Origin: Pseudomonadota bacterium
Lineage (GTDB): Bacteria > Pseudomonadota > Gammaproteobacteria > Acidiferrobacterales > UBA6901
Length of the DNA: 64,000 bases
Assembly: GCA_021783175.1 (NCBI GenBank)
Contig: JAJXUF010000002.1
Coordinates: 45,840 to 109,839, forward strand
Direction: 5' to 3'
Shown: positions 7,932 through 18,029 of the stretch, one piece after another
Layout of the letters: each line of letters opens with the position of its first letter
How positions within the stretch are numbered: the first letter of the stretch is position 1
Program-made: the position numbers and the translations under genes
Notes under the pieces: generated by a model
Databases searched by the model: none
The model's input: the letters and a program-made list of their open reading frames with translations, nothing else
Told to the model about the DNA's origin: nothing

Positions 7932-8810
7932 ATGTATCTAGAGTTCTACCTGCGGAGTCATCCGGCGGCTTGGATCACTTTCCTAGGCATACTCGGCCTC
8001 ATTATCGGAAGCTTTCTCAATGTAGTAATACATCGGCTCCCAATAATGCTGAATCGGAGCTGGCAACGCGAATGTCGCAGTCTTCTTGACTTGCAGGCCG
8101 AAACCGCAGAGAGCCCCGCATTTAACCTTGTTACACCCGGATCGAGCTGCCCGCATTGCGCGCATGCAATTCGCCCTTGGGAAAATATTCCTGTCTTGAG
8201 CTATGTCTTGCTGCGCGGCAAATGCTCGAATTGCGGCCGGCACATCTCTCCACGCTACCCGGCAGTGGAGCTTATCTCCGCCGCCCTGGCAGTCAGCGTC
8301 GCCATTCATTTCGGTTACGGCGCCGCCGCCGCGGCAGCTTGTGCGCTGTCCTGGGCACTGGTCGCGCTGGCATTCATCGATATCGATCACCAGCTGCTGC
8401 CGGATGCCATCACCATGCCGGTGTTATGGGCCGGATTAATAGTCAACAGCTTCGGGATCTTCACTTCGTTGCAATCAGCGCTGATTGGCGCCGTCGCGGG
8501 TTATCTTTCTCTGTGGCTGGTGTTCCACGGCTTTCGACTGCTCACTGGCAAGGAAGGCATGGGTCATGGCGACTTCAAGTTGTTCGCACTTTTTGGCGCC
8601 TGGCTCGGGTGGCAGCTGTTGCCATTAATCATTCTGCTGGCATCGGTCGTGGGCGCAGTCGTAGGCATTGGTCTCATAGTCTTGCGCGGTCGCGATCATC
8701 AGCTGCCGATCCCCTTTGGCCCCTTCCTTTGCGTAGCCGGCTGGATTGCGTTGTCGTGGGGTCAAGTCATAACCAATTTCTACCTGCAGCTTGCGCATTT
8801 CGCTTCCTGA
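7932..8810 (+). CDS. pilD: Prepilin peptidase / N-methyltransferase PilD
   Basis: Bifunctional GxGD-type aspartyl protease that cleaves and N-methylates type IV prepilins and pseudopilins. The 292 residues contain the zinc tetracysteine in the cytoplasmic loop (C73, C76, C98, C101), the catalytic aspartates D150 (FIDIDHQLLPD) and D214 (GMGHGDFKL), and about eight hydrophobic spans. The first span carries GSFLNVVIHRLP, typical of the methylase part. It is third in the pil operon, 13 bp before coaE. Confidence 0.95.
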   Translation: MYLEFYLRSHPAAWITFLGILGLIIGSFLNVVIHRLPIMLNRSWQRECRSLLDLQAETAESPAFNLVTPGSSCPHCAHAIRPWENIPVLSYVLLRGKCSNCGRHISPRYPAVELISAALAVSVAIHFGYGAAAAAACALSWALVALAFIDIDHQLLPDAITMPVLWAGLIVNSFGIFTSLQSALIGAVAGYLSLWLVFHGFRLLTGKEGMGHGDFKLFALFGAWLGWQLLPLIILLASVVGAVVGIGLIVLRGRDHQLPIPFGPFLCVAGWIALSWGQVITNFYLQLAHFAS

Positions 8811-8823
8811 AGGCGCGCGCAAC

Positions 8824-9429
8824 ATGCTACGCGTCGGACTTACTGGCGGAATTGGTAGCGGCAAATCCACCGTAGCGGCGCTGTTCGCAGGGCACCATGT
8901 GCCGTTGATTGATGCCGACGAAATATCCCGTCATTTGGTCGGTCGCGGCCAGATCGCGCACGACATGATCATCAAGACTTTTGGTACTGAAGTGCTGCAC
9001 GCCAACGGAGAAATCGATCGAGCACGTCTGCGCGAACGCGTATTCGGCAATGCCGCCGATCGCGCCCTCCTTGAGGCCATTATTCATCCGCTTGTTCGCA
9101 AGGAAATCGAAGCACGTCTTCCGCAATTGCGTGCGCCGTACTGCGTCATCGTCATCCCCCTTCTCGTTGAGGCAAATCTGGCAGACCTGGTGGACAGGGT
9201 GCTCGTAGTTGACTGCTCTGAGTCACAGCAGATAGAGCGGGTTCGTGCACGCAATGGTCTGAGCGAAAACCAAATCCAGCACATCATGGCAGCTCAAGTT
9301 GGGCGCGCCGAACGCCTGCGACACGCTGACGACGTGATCTCCAACAATGGCGATCGCGAGCAGTTGGCTGTTCTGGTAGACCAGCTGCATAATCGCTATC
9401 TCGGCCTGTCAAAATCACCGCCGGCATAA
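8824..9429 (+). CDS. coaE: Dephospho-CoA kinase
   Basis: Catalyses the last step of coenzyme A synthesis, ATP-dependent 3'-phosphorylation of dephospho-CoA. The 201-residue product starts MLRVGLTGGIGSGKSTVAAL, with the P-loop GGIGSGKS, followed by LIDADEISRHLV, the HPLVRKEIE motif and the lid residues RVRARNG. ATG 8824 is preferred over an in-frame ATG 33 nt upstream, which would overlap pilD. Linkage pilD-coaE is common in Gammaproteobacteria; the usual following genes zapD and yacG are absent. Confidence 0.96.
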   Translation: MLRVGLTGGIGSGKSTVAALFAGHHVPLIDADEISRHLVGRGQIAHDMIIKTFGTEVLHANGEIDRARLRERVFGNAADRALLEAIIHPLVRKEIEARLPQLRAPYCVIVIPLLVEANLADLVDRVLVVDCSESQQIERVRARNGLSENQIQHIMAAQVGRAERLRHADDVISNNGDREQLAVLVDQLHNRYLGLSKSPPA

Positions 9430-9456
9430 CAACATCCGACCTAGCCTGGGGGCAAC

Positions 9457-10470
9457 TTACTGTTCGCTGAGCTGAGCGACAACGGACTTCAGGTCACTTG
9501 CGTCCCATACGCCGCTGATCATTGCCAAGCCCTGAGCGCCGGCAAGGCGGGCACGTTCCGTGTCCTCGGCACGCATTCCGCCCAAGGCAAAAACCGGCAT
9601 ACTGGCCGTCGCACAAAGGGCGCCGAAGCGCTCCCAGCCGAGCGGAGTCGCGCCGGGATGTGATGGCGTCGGTCGCACAGGCGACAGGACAATGAAATCG
9701 GCGCCGAGCTGGCGCGCGCGCTCAATTTGCGTCGCATTGTGGCAGGATGCGGCTACCAGATGAGAACTGGACAGCGGCCGCTCCTTCAGCAGAACCAAGC
9801 GGTGACTATTGAGATGAATGCCGTCGGCACCACTTTCGCCAACCACTTCAGGTTCGGCGTTGAGCAGCAACCTGGCGCTGTATTGGTGGCAAAGATCGGC
9901 AACCTGCTTCGCCAAAACGCAATAGTCTCGCGGCGAAAGTTGCGGCTCACGCAACTGTATCAATTTCGCCCCGGCGACCAGCGCCTGTTCTAGGCGCTGC
10001 AGAAAGTCGCCGCGTCCGAGAGGTTTGGAATCGGTAATCAGATAAAGTCGCGGCAACCACAGTGCCATCAGGATGGGGCGGTCTGCTTCTGGGAGCTCAA
10101 CGCCGTGCAGCTCACTCAGTGTTACCCAGCGGAGCGGCTGACCCTCACGGCCGTGCGGGTCTCCGGCAAAACGGGTAACCCGCCAGACATCAAGGTGCAC
10201 CGCCTTTTCGGGATAGCTATGCCGGATTTGGATCAGCGGCTGGGCGGTCTGGACATGGATACCCAGTTCCTCGTTCAGCTCGCGGCGCAAGGCGTCTAGC
10301 GGGCTCTCGCCTGCCTCCTTTTTTCCACCGGGAAATTCCCACTTTCCACCCTGATGACTGGTATCGTGGCGGCGGGCAATTAGCACTCTCCCTTGGTCAT
10401 TGACCACGATGCCTACCGCCACGGATATTGCATCCGCTACGCCGGAACCTTCAAGTCCTGTACTCGGCAT
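9457..10470 (-). CDS. Nudix hydrolase fused to a ThiE/TenI-like domain
   Basis: Two-domain protein of about 337 residues. The N-terminal half is a MutT-type Nudix hydrolase with the box starting GGKKEAGE and continuing RELNEELG; such enzymes remove oxidised nucleotides such as 8-oxo-dGTP. The C-terminal half has the thiamine-phosphate synthase/TenI barrel fold, with LYLITD, KLIQLREP, DGIHLNS and FALGGM. Whether the second domain makes thiamine phosphate is unknown. The start is uncertain: ATG 10470 overlaps argJ by 20 nt, and GTG 10422 gives a more typical MutT N-terminus (SVAVGIV). It is co-directional with argJ and convergent with coaE. Confidence 0.85.
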   Translation of the reverse strand: MPSTGLEGSGVADAISVAVGIVVNDQGRVLIARRHDTSHQGGKWEFPGGKKEAGESPLDALRRELNEELGIHVQTAQPLIQIRHSYPEKAVHLDVWRVTRFAGDPHGREGQPLRWVTLSELHGVELPEADRPILMALWLPRLYLITDSKPLGRGDFLQRLEQALVAGAKLIQLREPQLSPRDYCVLAKQVADLCHQYSARLLLNAEPEVVGESGADGIHLNSHRLVLLKERPLSSSHLVAASCHNATQIERARQLGADFIVLSPVRPTPSHPGATPLGWERFGALCATASMPVFALGGMRAEDTERARLAGAQGLAMISGVWDASDLKSVVAQLSEQ

Positions 10471-11671
10471 TGATACGCACATAGTCATACGACAGATCGC
10501 ACGTCCAAATCCTGGTGGCCGCATTTCCGGAACCGAGATCCACCCGCAGCATGATTTCAGCGCCGGCCATCACCTTGCGCCCCTGTTCCTCTGTGTACTC
10601 GGCGGCCCGCGCGCCGGCGCGCACGATGCAGACCTCGTTGAGGTAAATGGAGACGCTGCCAACGTTGAGCTGATCCACACGCGCGCGCCCGATAGCCGCA
10701 AGAATACGACCCCAATTGGGATCGCTGGCGAAAAATGCAGTCTTTACCAAAGGCGAGTTGGCAATCGTTTGCGCCACTTCCAGGCACTCGCCCTGATCAA
10801 GTCCGCCGCAGACCTCGACAGTGATGAACTTGGTGGCACCCTCCGCATCTCGCACGATCGCCTGCGCTAGCTCGGTAAAAACCTCCGTTACCAGCCGCAG
10901 CAGTTCGCGGTACGCCGGCCCTTCCGGCCGTTCTATCATGGCGTTGCCCGCACGTCCGGTCGCCAGCAGCACACAGGCATCATTGGTCGATGTGTCGCCG
11001 TCAACCGTAATGCGATTGAAGGATAACTGTACCGCGTCACGCACCAGCGCTTCGAGCGCCATTGGCGCGAGCGAAGCGTCAGTGGCAACAAAGCCAAGCA
11101 AGGTGGCCATGTTGGGACAGATCATTCCGGCACCTTTGGCGATTCCCGTCACCGTGATGGTAGCGCCACCGATCTCTGACCGGCGCGAGCTTCCCTTGGG
11201 CTGCGTATCCGTCGTCATGATCCCGCTCGCGGCGTCCGCCCAGGCAGACTCATCCAGCGCGGCGATGCAACTAGGCACAGCGCTCACAATGCGATCGACC
11301 GGGAAGCGCTCGCCGATCACGCCGGTGGAAAACGGCAACACTTCGGAGACTTTGAGGCCCATGTGTTTGGCGACGGCCGCGCAGCAGTCGAGCGCGTCCT
11401 GTGTGCCCGGTTCACCGGTGCCGGCATTGGCGTAACCGGTGTTTATCAGAAGGGCGCGGGGCGACGTCAACTCGAGGTGTTTTCGCGCAAGAACCACCGG
11501 GGCCGCGCAAAAGCGGTTGCGCGTGAATACCGCCGCGGCCCGCGTGCCAGGCACGCATTCAATGAGCACGAGGTCGCGGCGGTCCTTCTTGCGGATACCG
11601 GCCATGGCGGTGGCAAGGCGGATACCAGATACCGGGTAAAGTCGAGGGAGTGGCGGCAGGTTGACGGCCAT
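10451..11671 (-). CDS. argJ: Bifunctional glutamate N-acetyltransferase / amino-acid acetyltransferase
   Basis: Ornithine acetyltransferase of arginine biosynthesis, recycling acetyl groups from N-acetylornithine to glutamate and possibly using acetyl-CoA. The 406-residue precursor has the self-cleavage region NMATLLGF, whose Thr becomes the catalytic nucleophile of the beta chain. Other family segments are KGAGMICPNMATL, TVDGDTSTND and SDPNWGRILAAIGR. It starts at ATG 11671, and its 3' end overlaps the Nudix/ThiE-like gene. No other arginine gene is in the window. Confidence 0.96.
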   Translation of the reverse strand: MAVNLPPLPRLYPVSGIRLATAMAGIRKKDRRDLVLIECVPGTRAAAVFTRNRFCAAPVVLARKHLELTSPRALLINTGYANAGTGEPGTQDALDCCAAVAKHMGLKVSEVLPFSTGVIGERFPVDRIVSAVPSCIAALDESAWADAASGIMTTDTQPKGSSRRSEIGGATITVTGIAKGAGMICPNMATLLGFVATDASLAPMALEALVRDAVQLSFNRITVDGDTSTNDACVLLATGRAGNAMIERPEGPAYRELLRLVTEVFTELAQAIVRDAEGATKFITVEVCGGLDQGECLEVAQTIANSPLVKTAFFASDPNWGRILAAIGRARVDQLNVGSVSIYLNEVCIVRAGARAAEYTEEQGRKVMAGAEIMLRVDLGSGNAATRIWTCDLSYDYVRINAEYRT

Positions 11672-11770
11672 GGTTATCTCGCAAGCTGCAATTCGGCAGA
11701 TTTGCTTGTTTCCGGGCTCACAGAACCATCAATGTACAGCAAACGCTGCAGTCCGCAACCGGTTTTGAAC

Positions 11771-14476
11771 CTAGGACAATTTGCCGTGACACTGCTTGTA
11801 TTTCTTGCCCGACCCGCAGGGACAGGGATCGTTACGACCGACCTTGGGTTGCGAACGGACGACAGGTTGCTGCGGGACTACCGCAATTTCTTCGTCCTCG
11901 GCTCCTGCTTCAGCCTGAGCTGATGGATGCTCGAAGCGCATTGGCTGCTGATGTTGCCGTTGGCGCTGGTCTTCCAGGGTGGCAACGTCTTCTGGTTCGC
12001 GGATCTGAACCCGCGTGATCAAACCTATAACTTCGCGTTTGATCCGGTCAAGCATGTTGGAAAACAGCTCGAATGCCTCTCGTTTGTATTCCTGCTTGGG
12101 ATCTTGCTGGGCGTAGCCGCGCAAATGTATTCCCTGCCGCAGATGGTCCATTGCCGCCAGGTGATCCTTCCACTGCGCGTCAAGAACCTGCAGCATCACT
12201 GCCTTCTCGAAATTGCGCATGACCTCCGGGCCAACTGATGCAGTTTTGGCGGCGTGTACTCGCTCCACCTCTGCCAGGACCCGATCGCGCAGCTTGTCTT
12301 CGTGCAGCGTCTTGTCTTCGGCAAGCCACTGCCCGATTGGCAGTTTTAGATCGAGTTCTCGTACCAGCGTTTCCTCGAGCTCGGCAATATTCCATTGTTC
12401 TTCGAGGCTCTGCGGCGGCACGTTATAGTTGATGATCTCGTTGACCACGTCGCGGCGAATCTCCGCAATGCTTCCGGAGATGTCATCGATCTCCATCAAC
12501 CGATTGCGCTGCTCATAGATTACCTTGCGCTGATCGTTGGCGACATCGTCGTATTCGAGAAGCTGCTTGCGGGTATCGAAGTTCCTGCTCTCGACCTTGC
12601 GCTGCGCATTTTCGATTGCTCGCGACACCCACGGATGTTCTATTGCCTCGCCGTGCTGCATTCCGAGCTTCTGCATCAGGCCTGAAACGCGATCGGACCC
12701 GAAGATGCGCAACAGGTTGTCCTCTAGGGACAGATAAAACCTGCTCGATCCGGCGTCACCCTGGCGCCCGGACCGGCCGCGCAACTGGTTATCGACGCGA
12801 CGCGACTCGTGCCTTTCGGTACCGACAACATGCAGGCCACCGGTCGCGATGACTTCATCGTGCCGCTTCTGCCACTCTTCGCGAATCTTCATTTCCGCGT
12901 CCTTATCGTTGGACGCGTCTGTAAGTTCCAGTTCCAGATTGCCGCCGAGAACGATATCCGTTCCACGACCGGCCATATTAGTCGCTATGGTCACCGCACC
13001 AGGCCGCCCAGCCTGGGCCACGATTTGCGCCTCTCGTTCGTGCTGTTTGGCATTGAGGACTTCGTGTCGAATGCCGTCCTTCTTGAGCAGCCGGGACAGT
13101 TGCTCGGAACTCTCGATGGACACCGTACCGACGAGCACCGGCTGCGCGCGCTTATGACAGTCACGAATATCCGCGATGATGGCGTCGTGCTTTTCTTCAG
13201 TTGTGCGATAGACCTGATCGCCTAAATCTTTGCGCACCATTGGGCGGTGGGTGGGGATGACCACCACCTCAAGCCCGTAAATCTCCTGGAATTCGAACGC
13301 TTCGGTATCGGCAGTGCCGGTCATTCCGGACAGCTTGTTATACAGGCGGAAATAGTTCTGGAACGTGATGGACGCGAGGGTCTGATTCTCGTTCTGGATT
13401 TGCACCCCTTCCTTGGCTTCCACTGCCTGGTGCAATCCGTCGGACCAGCGTCGACCGGCCATCATACGTCCGGTAAATTCGTCGATGATTACAACCTCGC
13501 CGTCCTTGATGATGTAGTCGACCTCGCGCCGGTAGAGGGCGTGTGCCCGCAACGCGGCGTTGAGGTGGTGCATGAGCGAAATGTTCTGCACGTCGTACAA
13601 ATTACTGGCCTGCTCGAGCAGCCCGGCAGCGACTAGCAGCTTCTCGCAGGTTTCGTGACCGGCCTCCGTCAGATGCACTTGACGCATTTTTTCATCGACG
13701 CTGAAGTCACCTGGTCCGTCTTCGGTTTCTTGGCGGCTGAGCTTTGGTATTATCGCGTTGATTCGGTAATAGAGATCGGTATTGTCTTCCGTCGGGCCGG
13801 ATATAATGAGCGGCGTACGCGCTTCGTCGATGAGGATAGAGTCAACTTCGTCGACCACTGCAAAATTGAGACCGCGCTGGCTGCGCTCGTCTGCGCGGAA
13901 TGCCATGTTATCGCGCAGGTAGTCAAAGCCGTATTCGTTGTTCGTCCCATAAGTGATGTCGGCGGCATAGGCGGCGCTTTTGGAGGCGGCGTCCTGACCC
14001 GCAACAACGACACCCACGGTCAAGCCGAGAAAGTTGTAAACCTTTCCCATCCACTCCGCGTCGCGTCGCGCCAGGTAATCGTTCACCGTGACCACATGCA
14101 CTCCCTTTCCGGGAAGGGCATTAAGATAAACCGCAAGGGTGGCAACGAGGGTCTTGCCTTCGCCAGTGCGCATTTCGGCAATCTTGCCCTGATGCAGGAC
14201 CATGCCGCCGATGAGCTGAACATCGAAATGACGCATGCCCAGCGCACGCTTGGATGCCTCTCGCACGACAGCGAATGCCTCGGGCAGCAGATCACCGAGA
14301 CGCTGTCCCTGGGCCAGCCGGTTGCGAAAGTCTAGTGTTTTTGCGCCGAGTGCCGCGTCAGACAACTTGGAAATATCGGTCTCAAGGGCATTGATGCGTG
14401 CCACGTCCCGCATCATCTGCTTGATAAGACGACTGTTTCGGCTTCCGAAAATCTTATTGAGCGTGCTTACAACCAT
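11771..14476 (-). CDS. secA: Preprotein translocase ATPase SecA
   Basis: Motor of Sec-dependent export. The 901-residue product shows NBD1 Walker [14 protein letters not shown], Walker [17 protein letters not shown], the preprotein cross-linking region, NBD2 with [14 protein letters not shown], and the C-terminal SEC-C zinc motif [16 protein letters not shown] 14476 is used; the preceding TTG is in frame but gains nothing. It lies downstream of lpxC and an M23 peptidase gene, where E. coli has secM. Confidence 0.98.
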   Translation of the reverse strand: MVVSTLNKIFGSRNSRLIKQMMRDVARINALETDISKLSDAALGAKTLDFRNRLAQGQRLGDLLPEAFAVVREASKRALGMRHFDVQLIGGMVLHQGKIAEMRTGEGKTLVATLAVYLNALPGKGVHVVTVNDYLARRDAEWMGKVYNFLGLTVGVVVAGQDAASKSAAYAADITYGTNNEYGFDYLRDNMAFRADERSQRGLNFAVVDEVDSILIDEARTPLIISGPTEDNTDLYYRINAIIPKLSRQETEDGPGDFSVDEKMRQVHLTEAGHETCEKLLVAAGLLEQASNLYDVQNISLMHHLNAALRAHALYRREVDYIIKDGEVVIIDEFTGRMMAGRRWSDGLHQAVEAKEGVQIQNENQTLASITFQNYFRLYNKLSGMTGTADTEAFEFQEIYGLEVVVIPTHRPMVRKDLGDQVYRTTEEKHDAIIADIRDCHKRAQPVLVGTVSIESSEQLSRLLKKDGIRHEVLNAKQHEREAQIVAQAGRPGAVTIATNMAGRGTDIVLGGNLELELTDASNDKDAEMKIREEWQKRHDEVIATGGLHVVGTERHESRRVDNQLRGRSGRQGDAGSSRFYLSLEDNLLRIFGSDRVSGLMQKLGMQHGEAIEHPWVSRAIENAQRKVESRNFDTRKQLLEYDDVANDQRKVIYEQRNRLMEIDDISGSIAEIRRDVVNEIINYNVPPQSLEEQWNIAELEETLVRELDLKLPIGQWLAEDKTLHEDKLRDRVLAEVERVHAAKTASVGPEVMRNFEKAVMLQVLDAQWKDHLAAMDHLRQGIHLRGYAQQDPKQEYKREAFELFSNMLDRIKREVIGLITRVQIREPEDVATLEDQRQRQHQQPMRFEHPSAQAEAGAEDEEIAVVPQQPVVRSQPKVGRNDPCPCGSGKKYKQCHGKLS

Positions 14477-14607
14477 CAATTGCGTCCAAAATGCGCCAAG
14501 GGGCAGATCAAGAAGGCCGGATTATGGAGGAAAACTGCCGAGACTTAAATATCAGTAATGGCAGCCGCAGTAATTAGGACAAAACTTGGGGGCCCTGCGC
14601 CGGATTT

Positions 14608-15546
14608 TCAGGACGAGGAGCCCAGATGCAGATACGGGCTGGGATCGATCTCGTGCCCGTCCTTAAGCACCTCGAAATGCACGTGAGGACCGGTAGATCT
14701 CCCGGTTGAACCAACTTCTGCGATTTCCTGGCCCTTATGCACCCGGTCACCGACCTTGACGAGTATCTTGCTTGCATGCCCATAGCGCGTAGACAGGCCG
14801 TTACCATGGTTGATTTGGACCATATTCCCATAGCCGCCATTTAAACCTGCATAGGTGACTATGCCGTCTGCCATGGCGTAGATCGGCGAACCCATGCGGG
14901 CCGCGATATCGATACCTTCATGAAACTCCTGGTGACCATTAAAGGGATCGGTACGCCATCCGAAGCCCGAGGATTCCCACCCTCCCTTTGTAGGCCAGCC
15001 TACGGGCGAAACTGCCGCCTGTAACTGTCGGTCCATCATCACACTTTCCAGGGCACTAAGCCTCTGGCCTTTCTTATCCAGCTGGTCCGACAGCTCGTCC
15101 AACGATCTCATGAAATCAGGTACCGAGAGGCTGGTCGGCGACACATCTGTCTCAGGCCCGCCCATTGGCGGATCGGCGGAAAAATCGAATTCGTGCTTGT
15201 CGAGGCCGGCCATGCTCGTAAGGCGCTGGCCAAGCGCGTCGAGCCGCATCAACTGGGCCTGCATGTGTCCCAAGCGTTGCGCCAGTGCATCCAGATGCAC
15301 CTGCGCGTCGCGGCGCGCGTCATCAATCTCACGGCGCTGCCTCGCAAGCTCCTTGGCCTGCTGTTCCAAGTACGCGGAGTCGCCACCGACACCGCCATTG
15401 AGCATGGAATCGATCTGGAATGTGACGCTACCTATAAGAACCGGAAGGGCAAGCAAGAGAATGAACGCCACTAAAAGCGTCTGCCCCTGGCTCAGGCTGA
15501 TGTGCCGCCCCTTGCCGACGCTTTTTGGTACGAAGATTACGTTCAT
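14608..15546 (-). CDS. Membrane-anchored M23 family endopeptidase
   Basis: Predicted periplasmic peptidoglycan hydrolase or regulator, 312 residues. An N-terminal membrane helix (about 22-45) anchors it, a coiled coil with heptad-like Leu/Gln runs follows (about 60-115 and near 155-170), then the LytM/M23 domain with zinc ligands in HEGID, the YGHAS segment and the C-terminal HVHFEV. The zinc-binding residues look intact, so it may be catalytic rather than an EnvC-like activator. Its site between lpxC and secA is recurrent in proteobacteria lacking secM. The substrate is presumed to be peptide cross-links; not proven. Confidence 0.9.
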   Translation of the reverse strand: MNVIFVPKSVGKGRHISLSQGQTLLVAFILLLALPVLIGSVTFQIDSMLNGGVGGDSAYLEQQAKELARQRREIDDARRDAQVHLDALAQRLGHMQAQLMRLDALGQRLTSMAGLDKHEFDFSADPPMGGPETDVSPTSLSVPDFMRSLDELSDQLDKKGQRLSALESVMMDRQLQAAVSPVGWPTKGGWESSGFGWRTDPFNGHQEFHEGIDIAARMGSPIYAMADGIVTYAGLNGGYGNMVQINHGNGLSTRYGHASKILVKVGDRVHKGQEIAEVGSTGRSTGPHVHFEVLKDGHEIDPSPYLHLGSSS

Positions 15547-15613
15547 ATGAGCTCTTGTTGTCTTTTTGGGAAGGTTGTTTTATTTGCTTCGGCTAAGTGC
15601 CGAACGCCTGAAA

Positions 15614-16525
15614 TCAGGTCGCCGGTGCCGTTCGCATGAAGGAAATGGCTGCCCTGTCCGTTTCGGCGTAGGTAACGAGCTCCCAGGCTTCCTGGTCCGC
15701 CATCAACGCGCGCAGAAGGCGATTGTTGAGCGCATGACCGGACTTGTAGGCGCTGAACGCACCAACCAAGGGGTGGCCCAACAGATACAGGTCCCCAATG
15801 GCGTCGAGCACCTTGTGTTTGACGAATTCATCTTCGTAACGTAGACCATCGTCATTAAGGATCCGATAGCTGTCCATGACGATCGCGTTATCCAGCCCGC
15901 CTCCGCGCGCTAGTCCGGCCTGCCGAAGCGCTTCCAGGTCCCGCATAAAACCGAAGGTGCGGGCTCGACTTACTTCCTTGACGAAGGACGTCGTCGAAAA
16001 ATCGACACTCGCCACCTGCGTCGAGTTGCGGAACGTGGGGTGATCGAAATCGATAGAGAAAGATACCTTAAACCCATCCCAAGGCTCGAAACATACCCAC
16101 TTGTCGCCGTCCTCTATGCGGATCGTCTTCTTAATGCGCATGAACCGCTTGGGTGCGGGTTGCTCTTCAATTCCTGCAGACTGAATCAGGAATACAAATG
16201 GTCCGGCACTGCCATCCATAATGGGGACCTCGGCAGCCGTAACATCGACGTAAGCGTTATCAATACCCAAGCCGGCAAATGCCGACATCAGGTGCTCGAC
16301 TGTGGAAATCTTGACCCCGTTATTTTCCAGTGTGGTGGAAAGACGAGTATCACTGACGTTCTCGGGGTGGGCTTTTACCTCGACCGGCTGGGGCAAATCA
16401 GTTCTGCGAAAGATGATGCCCGTTTCGACCGGTGCTGGCCTCAATGTCAGGTAGACTTTGTCGCCGGTATGAAGTCCTACGCCGGTGGCGCGGATCACAT
16501 TCTTCAGAGTACGCTGCTTTATCAT
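15614..16525 (-). CDS. lpxC: UDP-3-O-acyl-N-acetylglucosamine deacetylase LpxC
   Basis: Zinc-dependent committed step of lipid A synthesis. The 303-residue product begins [21 protein letters not shown], nearly as in E. coli. Zinc ligands are seen in [10 protein letters not shown] (first His) and in [17 protein letters not shown] (His and Asp, with the catalytic His in GHPLVG). The start is fixed by homology; the AAGGAA upstream is unusually close to the ATG. It proves an LPS-type outer membrane. Confidence 0.98.
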   Translation of the reverse strand: MIKQRTLKNVIRATGVGLHTGDKVYLTLRPAPVETGIIFRRTDLPQPVEVKAHPENVSDTRLSTTLENNGVKISTVEHLMSAFAGLGIDNAYVDVTAAEVPIMDGSAGPFVFLIQSAGIEEQPAPKRFMRIKKTIRIEDGDKWVCFEPWDGFKVSFSIDFDHPTFRNSTQVASVDFSTTSFVKEVSRARTFGFMRDLEALRQAGLARGGGLDNAIVMDSYRILNDDGLRYEDEFVKHKVLDAIGDLYLLGHPLVGAFSAYKSGHALNNRLLRALMADQEAWELVTYAETDRAAISFMRTAPAT

Positions 16526-16832
16526 TTCCTTGTCGGCCGCCTGCCTTCTCTGCCCACTGAAGATACAAGAAAGCTTTGCGACTTTCTCGCACAGTGGTGT
16601 TCTGTCGATTAATTACTTGTAAGAACCGCCGAACGGCCAGCTACCCCTTGCTCGGACCCGGCAAGAATTTTCCGCCCTTACATGACAATTTAAAGGTAAA
16701 TACTCACGAAAGTCCAGTTTTTCCATGCCTAATCAGCACTATTCGGCACTTCAGCGCCGATAAACGGACTGTCGCACTGAATCACCAGTCCTAAAATACG
16801 GCCCGATTTCGAAAAAATATAGCAGATATATT
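16526..16832. other. ftsZ-lpxC intergenic region, no gene found
   Basis: About 307 bp with no credible coding sequence. The left end holds the ftsZ terminator. A weak sigma-70-like pair on the minus strand (TGGACT, 17 bp, TTAAAT) lies near 16687-16717 and could serve lpxC, with an unusually long leader of more than 150 nt. No riboswitch or small RNA was recognised. Confidence 0.35.
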
Positions 16833-16841
16833 CTAATCTGC
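16812..16841 (-). terminator. Intrinsic terminator of the dcw cluster after ftsZ
   Basis: On the minus strand GCAGAT and ATCTGC form a 6-bp stem around an 8-nt loop, followed by TATATTTTTT. The left arm encodes the last Ala-Asp codons of FtsZ and the loop contains its TAG stop, so terminator and reading frame overlap. Confidence 0.6.
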
Positions 16842-17966
16842 CTGTTTCCTCAGAAACGCCGGAATATCGAGATATTCCATCCCCGCATCCGCTGGAACCT
16901 TGGGCTCCACCATGCGCCGATTGCGAATCACGGTAGGTGTGTCGAGCTGATCGTAATCCGTTGTTCCGGTTCCGGTTTTGATCACTTTGTAGGGCTGATT
17001 GCGCTTCTGACCCAGCCCAAGCCCAGTCGCGACAACCGTAACCCGGATCTCGTTTTGCATGGCTGAATCAATGACGGTGCCAATAACGACTGTGGCATCT
17101 TCGGCGGCAAACTCCTTGACGATATTGCCGACCTCCTCAAACTCCCCAATCGACAGATCTTGGCCGGCAGTGACATTGACAAGGATGCCGCGGGCACCGG
17201 AAATATTGATGTCCTCTAATAAAGGACTCGACACCGCCGCATGGGCTGCCTCACTCGCCCTTTGCTCACCGCGAGCAGTAGCCGATCCCATCATGGCTTG
17301 ACCCATCTCCGACATGACGGTGCGAACATCGGCGAAATCGACGTTAATGAGGCCGGGACGGGTAATCAGCTCCGCAATACCCTGAACCGCGCCCTGCAGC
17401 ACCTCATTGGCCTTGCCGAAGGCGTCCAGCAGGCTCGCGCCTTTCCCCACGACCGACAGTAGTTTGTCGTTGGGAATGGTAATTACAGAATCGACGAATT
17501 CTCCCAGTTCCTTAATACCCTGATCAGCCACGGCCATGCGCTTCTTGCCTTCGAACGGGAATGGCTTAGTGATGACCGCCACTGTCAAGATATTCAGGTC
17601 ACGCGCGACTTGCGCCACAACCGGGGCGGCGCCGGTGCCAGTGCCACCACCCATGCCGGCGGTGATGAAGACCATGTCGGCACCGCTTAGTACCTCGGCG
17701 ATGCGCTCCCGGTCTTCAACTGCGGCTTGTCGGCCGATCGCCGGATCAGCGCCCGCGCCAAGCCCCTTGGTAAGGTTGGTCCCGAGTTGAAGGATGGTAC
17801 GCGCGCCCGATTTCTTAAGCGCCTGTGCATCCGTATTGGCGACAATGAATTCGACGCCCTCGATGTTGGCGGCAACCATATGATCGACCGCGTTGCCGCC
17901 TCCGCCGCCGACCCCAATTACTTTGATTACGGCCTGTTCGCCGTAGGTATCCATGAGTTCAAACAT
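16833..17966 (-). CDS. ftsZ: Cell division GTPase FtsZ
   Basis: Tubulin-like GTPase that forms the Z-ring. The 377 residues contain the N-terminal VIGVGGGGGNAVDHM, the tubulin signature GGGTGTGAAPV, the T7 loop NVDFADVRTVM and the conserved C-terminal peptide DIPAFLRKQAD that binds FtsA and ZipA. An AGGAGA sits 8 nt before ATG 17966. It is the final gene of the dcw cluster, 63 bp after ftsA. Confidence 0.99.
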   Translation of the reverse strand: MFELMDTYGEQAVIKVIGVGGGGGNAVDHMVAANIEGVEFIVANTDAQALKKSGARTILQLGTNLTKGLGAGADPAIGRQAAVEDRERIAEVLSGADMVFITAGMGGGTGTGAAPVVAQVARDLNILTVAVITKPFPFEGKKRMAVADQGIKELGEFVDSVITIPNDKLLSVVGKGASLLDAFGKANEVLQGAVQGIAELITRPGLINVDFADVRTVMSEMGQAMMGSATARGEQRASEAAHAAVSSPLLEDINISGARGILVNVTAGQDLSIGEFEEVGNIVKEFAAEDATVVIGTVIDSAMQNEIRVTVVATGLGLGQKRNQPYKVIKTGTGTTDYDQLDTPTVIRNRRMVEPKVPADAGMEYLDIPAFLRKQAD

Positions 17967-18029
17967 TGCATTTTCTCCTGTGCCAAAATGCGAAATTAGA
18001 TCGACACGTTTCGCCCAAAGACTCCATCC

